From Polaromonas sp. AER18D-145 (GTDB taxonomy: Bacteria; Pseudomonadota; Gammaproteobacteria; Burkholderiales; Burkholderiaceae_C): a DNA stretch of 64,000 bases. Below, in pieces: positions 58,402 through 64,000 of the stretch (position 1 is its first letter; each line of letters begins with the position of its first letter). The stretch covers positions 79,655 through 143,654 of the forward strand of contig NZ_NBZV01000005.1 in the NCBI RefSeq assembly GCF_002379095.1. Reading direction: 5' to 3'. Made by a program: the position numbers and the translations under genes. The notes below the pieces were generated by a model. It saw only the letters and a list, made by a program, of their open reading frames with translations. It ran no database searches and had not been told where the DNA came from.

Positions 58402-58752
58402 TCAGAGCAAACCTGCAATCTGCGCTCTCAGACCGGGTAAATCATTCTGCACAGTTCGCCACACAATGGTGTTGTCAACCGTGAAATAACCGTGCGACAA
58501 GGCATTGCGCATCTCGTAAGCGAAGCCCCAGGGAATGGTTGCATGCTCAGCCGCAAAAGCCGGATGATGTCTGGCCACGTTGTTGCAGGCCTCGCCAATC
58601 ACTTCAATATTGCGAATGACGGCGTCACAGGTTTTCCGGTCTGCTATGAATGCTTCCAAATCCATACCTGCGGTGTACTTCTGTATGTTGTCGATGGCCT
58701 CAACAATGTGCTGCAGATAGTCTACGCAACGCTGGGGACTGGTTCGACTCAT
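58402..58752 (-). CDS. hepT: HepT-like toxin (DUF86, putative HEPN ribonuclease)
   Basis: A 116-residue HEPN-domain protein. The RNase motif R-x4-H-x-Y is intact in RNALSHGYF. It pairs with the nucleotidyltransferase antitoxin directly upstream through an ATGA overlap. In characterised pairs MntA transfers AMP to the tyrosine of this motif and silences the toxin. Confidence 0.9.
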   Translation of the reverse strand: MSRTSPQRCVDYLQHIVEAIDNIQKYTAGMDLEAFIADRKTCDAVIRNIEVIGEACNNVARHHPAFAAEHATIPWGFAYEMRNALSHGYFTVDNTIVWRTVQNDLPGLRAQIAGLL

Positions 58753-59039
58753 ACCGGCACGGCTTCACGCAACACCTGCTCCCGAAATCGGGGCGGCAGG
58801 CCATTGGGGGTAAGAACATCAACCTCTATGCCGAGCAAGCATTTCAACTCGTGGCGAATCGCCCCGATATCCAGCAGTGTGGTTTGGCCCGTAGGTTCAA
58901 CCAGCAGATCGAGGTCGCTGTCCGCATCATCCAGGCCGGTAAGCACCGAACCAAACACCCGTACGTCGCTGACGCGGTGGCTCAGCGCGATCTCACGGAT
59001 GCGCGCGCGGTGCATGGAAAAGGCTTCTGAGGGTCGCAT
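58749..59039 (-). CDS. mntA: MntA-like nucleotidyltransferase antitoxin
   Basis: A 96-residue minimal nucleotidyltransferase. The catalytic motif GS-x10-DxD is complete in GSVLTGLDDADSDLDLL. The ATG at 59039 matches the family start MRPSEAF; the longer frame to 59132 is unlikely. No strong ribosome-binding site is seen. It forms a type VII-like toxin-antitoxin module with hepT. Confidence 0.88.
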   Translation of the reverse strand: MRPSEAFSMHRARIREIALSHRVSDVRVFGSVLTGLDDADSDLDLLVEPTGQTTLLDIGAIRHELKCLLGIEVDVLTPNGLPPRFREQVLREAVPV

Positions 59040-59128
59040 GGTGCCGAGTGTAGTGTTGTCTTGTGTTCGCATACCGTATTCAGATTCGACCTGACTAGTT
59101 CCGCCGGAGTAGCCCTGGACGTCGGACC

Positions 59129-60135
59129 TCAAAGACTCGCATCACCCCAAGATCCGCGCGTCCCATCCGTTGACACTATATCAACTGCCATCCTCCCAGA
59201 TGTCGTCGCTAGTTTTTCTACGCCAACAATCTCAAAAGACTCCATGTCCATCTCTTTCGAACCTCGTAGCTTTACGTATCGAAATTGCGAGCATGGAGGC
59301 AGCTCCAGTCCCGACAGATCCAGAAGCATCGCGACGCGCGACCCACTATGCGTAAGAGCGCTTTCGCCCAAGCGGAACTTCTCCACAAAAACATTCCGCA
59401 GGGCTGCCAAAATCCTGGGTGGGCCGTAAGCCGTAACCGATGGACAAGTGATATCGCGGGCAATCAACTTCGCGTTCCCAGCGAATCCCACTTCAACTAC
59501 TGGCTCATTACACAAGCGAAAGCCTTCCAACCGAAGCCGAAGCTTGAAATCGCCTCTGCGGCCCGCGTTCGCTTCGTCAAGCAGATTCAACGTGCCCAGT
59601 TGCTCCGCAGCGGCATTATAAATAGTGACTGATTTCCCCGATAGTTCTTGAGTTCAATCTTAAGTTTCTCTACGTTCAGCTGAGGAATACTGTCTTTGTT
59701 GAACAGGAGAGATAGTTCCAGGTCATCGTACTGATAAAAATACACCGTCAGGGCGACCGCGCGACCCCAATTCAGAATCTCCGCGTCAGTCAACTGTTGC
59801 AAGTCTCTAAGAATGACTCCAAACCTTTGCGCCTTATTCGTCGCGCCGTGTGTGAACCCAGAAGAAGATACCGCTATCACGCCGTCGGCCCGAAGAGAAA
59901 TGCGACGACCCATCAGCTCTTCAATCCATTTGACGTCTTGACGGACCCGATGCAGCCGACATTCAACCAAAGTTAATTTGTCATCTCTCCTGATAGCAAT
60001 GTCTATTTGACGTTTTCGCTCAGGGTTATCAGGATCGGCTATATGCTCGTTCCAACTGACGTGGGCGCCTGAACCTTCGAGGAGCTCACAGATGCGATGT
60101 ATTTGGAGCTCGAATGCTTGAGGTCTATTGGTCAA
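59129..60135 (-). pseudogene. Mrr-like restriction-endonuclease-type gene, split by a -1 frameshift
   Basis: Two frames lie end to end. The first (60135-59587, TTG start) encodes a PD-(D/E)xK-like core: RQIDIAIRRDD, LVECRLH in place of the usual ExK, and GVIAVSSSGFTHGATNKAQ, typical of Mrr-type nucleases. The second (59590-59129) would need a TTG start. Adding one base in the G4/A3 run at about 59633-59639 joins the two into one 335-residue frame, with a bridge KSVTIYNAAAEQLGTLNLLD that reads as normal protein. The region is clearly poorer in G+C than its surroundings. It may be a decayed gene or carry a sequencing error. Confidence 0.65.
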
Positions 60136-60149
60136 GACTCAGGCTCTCG

Positions 60150-61145
60150 TCAACTCGTGGCGGCCCGCTGCAGCCGGTCCCGGACGCCGTCCCAGGCCGG
60201 ATCGGCCGGCAGGTGTTCAATCCAGATCAGCTTGACGCCCTGGGCGTCGAAGTCGCGCAGCACGGCGAACAGCTGCTGCGCGGTGGCGGCGGCATCGTCG
60301 GGCATGCGGCGGTACAGCACCTGCGCCGAGGGGATGCGCACGATGCTGCGGGCATACACGGCGATGTGTGCAGCCTGCGCGCCCAGCAGGTCGAGCGCGG
60401 TCTGGATCGCGCCGGCGTCCATCAGGCGCACCCTGGCGTTGGGCGCGTAGTGCGACGCCAGCGTGCCGGACGCGCGCGGTGCCGCGCCCAGTGCGGCTTC
60501 CTCGTGCTGCCATTCGTCCTGGTCAAGCACCGGCTCGCCGCAGGCGGCTTCGAGCTGCGCGCGTGTGAGCAGGCCCGGGCGCAGCAGCACCGGACGGCCG
60601 CGCGTGCAGTCCACGATGCTGGACTCGATGCCGACCGCGCAGGGCCCGCCGTCGAGCACCAGCAGCGCATCGCCGAATTCTTCAGCGACGTGCCGGGCGG
60701 TGGTCGGGCTGACGCGGCCAAAGCGGTTGGCGCTGGGGCCGGCCACCCCGGTGGCGCAGGCCTTCAGGAAGGCCAGCGCCACCGGGTGCGAAGGACAGCG
60801 CAGGCCGATGGAGTCCTGCCCGCCGGCGGCGGCGGCGGCCACGCCCGGCTGGCGCGGCAGGATCAAGGTCAGCGGCCCGGGCCAGAAGGCCTGCATCAGG
60901 CGGCTGGCAAACGGCGGCACGCTGCTGGCGTAATCGGGCACCTGCGCGGCCTCCGCCACATGCACGATCAGCGGATGATCGCTAGGCCGGCCCTTGGCCG
61001 CGAAAATGCCGGCCACGGCGCTGTCACTGGACGCATCGGCGCCCAGGCCATACACCGTCTCCGTGGGAAAACCGACCAGCCCGCCGGCGCGGATCACGCG
61101 TGCGGCTTCAAGAAGGGCCGCCGGGTCGGTGCCGTCGCGAATCAT
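60150..61145 (-). CDS. L-threonylcarbamoyladenylate synthase (Sua5/YwlC type)
   Basis: Makes threonylcarbamoyl-AMP for t6A37 tRNA modification. The 331-residue protein has the N-terminal YrdC domain (GGLVGFPTETVYGLGADA, GRPSDHPLIVHV, GVAGPSANRFGRVSPT) and a C-terminal Sua5 domain (ASGTLASHYAPNARVRLM). The ATG at 61145 overlaps the purK stop (ATGA), while the longer frame to 61571 is inside purK. Confidence 0.93.
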   Translation of the reverse strand: MIRDGTDPAALLEAARVIRAGGLVGFPTETVYGLGADASSDSAVAGIFAAKGRPSDHPLIVHVAEAAQVPDYASSVPPFASRLMQAFWPGPLTLILPRQPGVAAAAAGGQDSIGLRCPSHPVALAFLKACATGVAGPSANRFGRVSPTTARHVAEEFGDALLVLDGGPCAVGIESSIVDCTRGRPVLLRPGLLTRAQLEAACGEPVLDQDEWQHEEAALGAAPRASGTLASHYAPNARVRLMDAGAIQTALDLLGAQAAHIAVYARSIVRIPSAQVLYRRMPDDAAATAQQLFAVLRDFDAQGVKLIWIEHLPADPAWDGVRDRLQRAATS

Positions 61146-62365
61146 TGCAAGGCGTCCAGGCCGGGCAGCCCCAGCAGCTGCGCGGCCTGGCGCGCGACCG
61201 CCCGGACACCGGCCACGTCGGCGCCGGTGACGGTGAGGTGGCCCATCTTGCGGCCGGCGCGCGCTTCGAGCTTGCCGTACAGGTGCAGATGCGTGCCCGG
61301 CAAGGCCAGCACGGCCTGCCAGTCGGGTGTCTGCGGCTGGCCCGCGACGTCGAACCACACGTCGCCCAGCAGGTTGAGCATGATGGCCGGCGAATGCTGG
61401 CGCGGCGCAGGCAGCGGCAGGCCGGCCATGGCGTGGACCTGCAGGTCGAACTGCGAGACGTCGCAGGCGTCCATCGTGTAGTGGCCGCTGTTGTGCGGGC
61501 GCGGCGCCATTTCGTTGACCACCAGCGCGCCGTCGGCGCTGCCGTCGTCGATCACAAAAAATTCCACACACAACACGCCGACGTAGCCGATGTGATTTGC
61601 TATGGATTCAGTAGCTGATCGCGCCCGTGCTGCAAGGGCTGAAGGCATATTTCCCTCATAAGCCGCGGTGACGGCGAGAATGCCGTCGACATGCACGTTG
61701 TATTGCGGCGCAAAACCGGTGATGGCGCCGTCCCAGCCGCGCGCAACGATGACCGAACATTCGGCCTTCAGCGGCAACAGCTTTTCCAGCACGCAGGGCA
61801 CCTGCTTGAGCTCAGCCCAGGCGGCGACGAGTTCGGCGGCGTTCCTCACGCGCACCTGGCCCTTGCCGTCGTAACCCATGCGCGCCGTTTTCAGGATGCC
61901 GGGCAGCAGGTCGGCCGGCACGGCGGCGAGCTGCGTCGGCGTTTCGATCACGGCATAAGGCGCGCAGGTCACCCCCGCCAGGCCGGCGCTGGCCGTGAAA
62001 TGGGCTTTTTCCTCGATGCGGTTTTGCGCAATGGCGACGGCCGCCGCGCCGGGCGCCACCGGTCGGGTCGCGGCCAGGGTTTGCAGCGCGCCAGCCGGGA
62101 CATTTTCAAATTCGGTGGTGATGGCGGCACACAGCGAGGCCAGCTGCGCCAGGCCGGCAGCATCGCTGTAGCCGGAGGCGATGTGGTGGTGGCTGACGCG
62201 ACCGGCCGGGCTGGCCGGATCGGGGTCGAGCACCGCGGTGAAATAACCAAGCCGCTGCGCCGCATGCACAAACATGCGGCCGAGCTGGCCCCCGCCCATC
62301 ACGCCCAGGGTCGCGAGCTGGCCCGAAGCATCGACGGAGCCCGGAAAAATCGGTGCCTGGCTCAT
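61142..62365 (-). CDS. purK: N5-carboxyaminoimidazole ribonucleotide synthase
   Basis: ATP-grasp enzyme of purine synthesis, 407 residues. It starts with [20 protein letters not shown] and has the ATP-grasp region [16 protein letters not shown], and [18 protein letters not shown] near the metal site. A 59-bp repeat (61599-61657) is read through in antisense orientation as [20 protein letters not shown]. The start overlaps the purE stop (ATGA). Confidence 0.95.
   Translation of the reverse strand: MSQAPIFPGSVDASGQLATLGVMGGGQLGRMFVHAAQRLGYFTAVLDPDPASPAGRVSHHHIASGYSDAAGLAQLASLCAAITTEFENVPAGALQTLAATRPVAPGAAAVAIAQNRIEEKAHFTASAGLAGVTCAPYAVIETPTQLAAVPADLLPGILKTARMGYDGKGQVRVRNAAELVAAWAELKQVPCVLEKLLPLKAECSVIVARGWDGAITGFAPQYNVHVDGILAVTAAYEGNMPSALAARARSATESIANHIGYVGVLCVEFFVIDDGSADGALVVNEMAPRPHNSGHYTMDACDVSQFDLQVHAMAGLPLPAPRQHSPAIMLNLLGDVWFDVAGQPQTPDWQAVLALPGTHLHLYGKLEARAGRKMGHLTVTGADVAGVRAVARQAAQLLGLPGLDALQ
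61599..61657 (+). repeat. 59-bp dispersed element, copy 11 (antisense inside purK)
   Basis: On the plus strand it starts GCTATGGATTCAGTAGC and has GCAAGGGCTGAAGG at the right. purK is on the opposite strand, so this copy is translated from its complement without a stop codon, in a surface segment of the ATP-grasp domain. Confidence 0.82.
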
Positions 62366-62871
62366 GCGGGCGGCAAGGTCATGGCGCGCGCGGCGGCGGT
62401 CTGTTCGGCGCGGAAGGCCTGCAGCTTGTCGGCCAGGGTCTTGTCGTGCAGGGCCAGCATGGCCACCGCAAACAGGGCGGCGTTGGCCGCCCCGGCATTG
62501 CCGATGGCAAAGGTCGCGACCGGCACGCCCTTGGGCATCTGCACGATGCTGTGCAGCGAATCGACGCCCTGCAGGTGGTTGCTGGCCACCGGCACGCCGA
62601 GAATCGGCACCGCGGTTTTGGCGGCCAGCATGCCCGGCAGGTGCGCGGCGCCGCCGGCACCGGCAATGATGGCGTGCAGGCCGCGCCCGCCGGCCTGTTC
62701 GGCATAGGCGAACAGCTCGTCGGGCATGCGGTGGGCCGAGACCACGCGGGCCTCGTGCGCCACGCCGAACTGCTGGAGAATCTGCACGGCATGCTGCATG
62801 GTGGTCCAGTCGCTGCTGGAGCCCATCACCACGCCCACGAGGGGCGGCTTCTGATCTTGCGTTGTTGTCAT
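62362..62871 (-). CDS. purE: N5-carboxyaminoimidazole ribonucleotide mutase
   Basis: Class I PurE of 169 residues, converting N5-CAIR to CAIR. It shows [14 protein letters not shown] at the substrate phosphate site, SAHRMPDEL with the active-site histidine, and [16 protein letters not shown]. It leads the purE-purK-sua5 series with four-base overlaps. The 158 bases to divergent cnoX contain no other gene. Confidence 0.96.
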   Translation of the reverse strand: MTTTQDQKPPLVGVVMGSSSDWTTMQHAVQILQQFGVAHEARVVSAHRMPDELFAYAEQAGGRGLHAIIAGAGGAAHLPGMLAAKTAVPILGVPVASNHLQGVDSLHSIVQMPKGVPVATFAIGNAGAANAALFAVAMLALHDKTLADKLQAFRAEQTAAARAMTLPPA

Positions 62872-63029
62872 GTGTTGCCTTCCAGGCCTGCTGTGCGGTC
62901 CATCGTTCGCTGCCAGCGGTGATTTTACGGGCTGGTGGGCCGCCGGGCCGGCCGCAGCATGCTATCGTGCCAGCGCGGCACCGCCGTGCCTGTTGAAAAC
63001 CCCTGATCCACCCCTATTTGTCCAGCACC

Positions 63030-63929
63030 ATGATCGACGTCACCATTGCCAATTTCGAAGAGGAAGTCGTTGCGGCCTCCATGACCACCCCCGTGCTGAT
63101 TGATTTCTGGGCGCCCTGGTGCGGGCCCTGCAAATCACTCGGCCCGATTCTGGAAAAAGTCGAGATCGCCTACGGCGGCCGCTTCAAGCTGGTCAAGATC
63201 GACTCCGACCAGGAGCAGCAACTCGGCGCCGCCTTCGGCATCCGCAGCATCCCGACCTGCATCCTGATGATGAACGGCCAGCCGGTCGATGGGTTTGCCG
63301 GCGCGCTGCCCGAGGGCAAGGTCAAGGAGTTTCTCGACAAACACCTGCCGCCGGCCGAAGAGCTGCCGCCCGCCGAGGAGGAAATGGCGGAACCGGAAGA
63401 CACCAGCCCGCCCGCCCTGCTGGAAAAACTGCAGGCGGCCGTGGCCACCGATCCGGCCAACGACAACGCCCGTTTTGACTACATCCGCCTGCTGCTGCAG
63501 CACGGCCAGGTTGACCATGCCAAGGCCGCTTTTGCACCGGTGGCCAGCAAGGCGCCGACCGTGCGCAAGTTCGAGGCCCTGCAGCACTGGTTCAACGCTA
63601 TCGAATCAGGAGCTTCTCACGCTGATGCGGCAGGGGCTCAGGCCGGATTTGATGCAAAGCTTGCAGCCAACAAGCGGGATTTCGACAGCCGTTACGCGCT
63701 GGCGCAGCTGCACATGAGCCAGCAGCGCTGGGTACCGGCGATGGACGAGTTGCTGGAAATTTTGATGCGCGACAAGGCCTGGAACGAGGAACTGGCACGC
63801 AAGACCTTTGTGTCCATCCTCGAAATCATCGAGCCGCCCAAGGTCAAGGTCGCCGACGGGCAGATTCCACCGGATGATCCGGTGGTGGCGACTTACCGGC
63901 GGCGGTTGAGCAGTGTGGTGTTGAGCTGA
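63030..63929 (+). CDS. cnoX: Thioredoxin-TPR protein (CnoX/YbbN type)
   Basis: Chaperone-like protein of 299 residues. The thioredoxin domain (1-105) keeps the active site WAPWCGPCKS, unlike E. coli YbbN, which lacks it. TPR-type helices follow (about 135-285). A 59-bp repeat (63597-63655) is read in-frame as AIESGASHADAAGAQAGFDA in the TPR region. The ATG at 63030 begins MIDVTIANFEEE. In E. coli the relative protects substrates of GroEL under oxidative stress. Confidence 0.9.
   Translation: MIDVTIANFEEEVVAASMTTPVLIDFWAPWCGPCKSLGPILEKVEIAYGGRFKLVKIDSDQEQQLGAAFGIRSIPTCILMMNGQPVDGFAGALPEGKVKEFLDKHLPPAEELPPAEEEMAEPEDTSPPALLEKLQAAVATDPANDNARFDYIRLLLQHGQVDHAKAAFAPVASKAPTVRKFEALQHWFNAIESGASHADAAGAQAGFDAKLAANKRDFDSRYALAQLHMSQQRWVPAMDELLEILMRDKAWNEELARKTFVSILEIIEPPKVKVADGQIPPDDPVVATYRRRLSSVVLS
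63597..63655 (+). repeat. 59-bp dispersed element, copy 12 (in-frame inside cnoX)
   Basis: Full-length copy from GCTATCGAATCAGGAGC to GGCCGGATTTGATGC. It is translated in the same phase as the leuS and udg copies. Confidence 0.88.
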
Positions 63930-63939
63930 CTTCTTTGCG

Positions 63940-64000
63940 GCATCACGCTGCGCCTGCGGTTTGCCTTGGACAGTAGGCGCAACTCCCCACTCCCTCCCCC
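63940..64000. repeat. Dispersed repeat (GCATCACGCTGCG type) behind cnoX, cut by window edge
   Basis: GCATCACGCTGCGCCTGCGG followed by GGACAGTAGGCGCAACTCCC and CCCACTCCCTCCCCC matches the copy at 57045. It starts 11 bases after the cnoX stop. Confidence 0.7.

Overview
The window reads as chromosome of a betaproteobacterium of the order Burkholderiales, most likely Comamonadaceae (Polaromonas/Rhodoferax type). This is an inference from high G+C, gene neighbourhoods typical of that family (bamE divergent from fur; ssb-MFS-uvrA; ptsN-hprK; tsaB-rimI-udg; leuS-lptE-holA) and abundant short dispersed repeats. No rRNA, tRNA, CRISPR array, prophage or complete insertion sequence was seen.

Left part (1-18.5 kb, all minus strand): a respiratory nitrate block. 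It runs narX-narL, then narK1-narK2-narG-narH-narJ-narI-ppiC, then a beta-carbonic anhydrase, a nitronate monooxygenase and an adenosylcobalamin-dependent (class II) ribonucleotide reductase cut by the window edge. Most junctions overlap or are very short, so the block looks like one anaerobic-growth transcription unit. An FNR-type box lies at the end of narL, ahead of narK1. The reductase gene carries a complete 380-residue intein with a LAGLIDADG endonuclease, placed directly before its active-site cysteine.

Middle part (18.5-46 kb): housekeeping genes. These are holA, an arginase on the plus strand, lptE, leuS, an exbB/exbD pair split by a repeat array, dapB, bamE, fur, hprK, ptsN, hpf, corA, mtnN, fadD, a three-subunit transhydrogenase (pnt), a Nudix hydrolase with mnmA, a 7TM two-component system, a two-domain MipA/OmpV-type outer-membrane protein, ssb and an MFS transporter.

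Right part (45-64 kb): uvrA, a thioesterase, three EamA-type exporters, pyrF, a family-4 uracil-DNA glycosylase, rimI, tsaB, dacB, a soluble histidine kinase, a HepT/MntA toxin-antitoxin pair, a low-GC frameshifted nuclease-like gene, a Sua5-type tRNA-modification gene, purK, purE and a thioredoxin-TPR protein (CnoX type).

The most unusual feature is a family of 59-bp elements, twelve in 64 kb. Four lie inside genes as uninterrupted coding sequence (leuS, udg, purK, cnoX) and three more supply or overlap the end of a gene (EamA 54457, mtnN, uvrA). A second, roughly 95-bp GC-rich family occurs singly and in tandem pairs, splits exbB from exbD and supplies the last codons of udg. A 160-bp inverted-repeat element sits between narX and holA and contains the holA stop codon.
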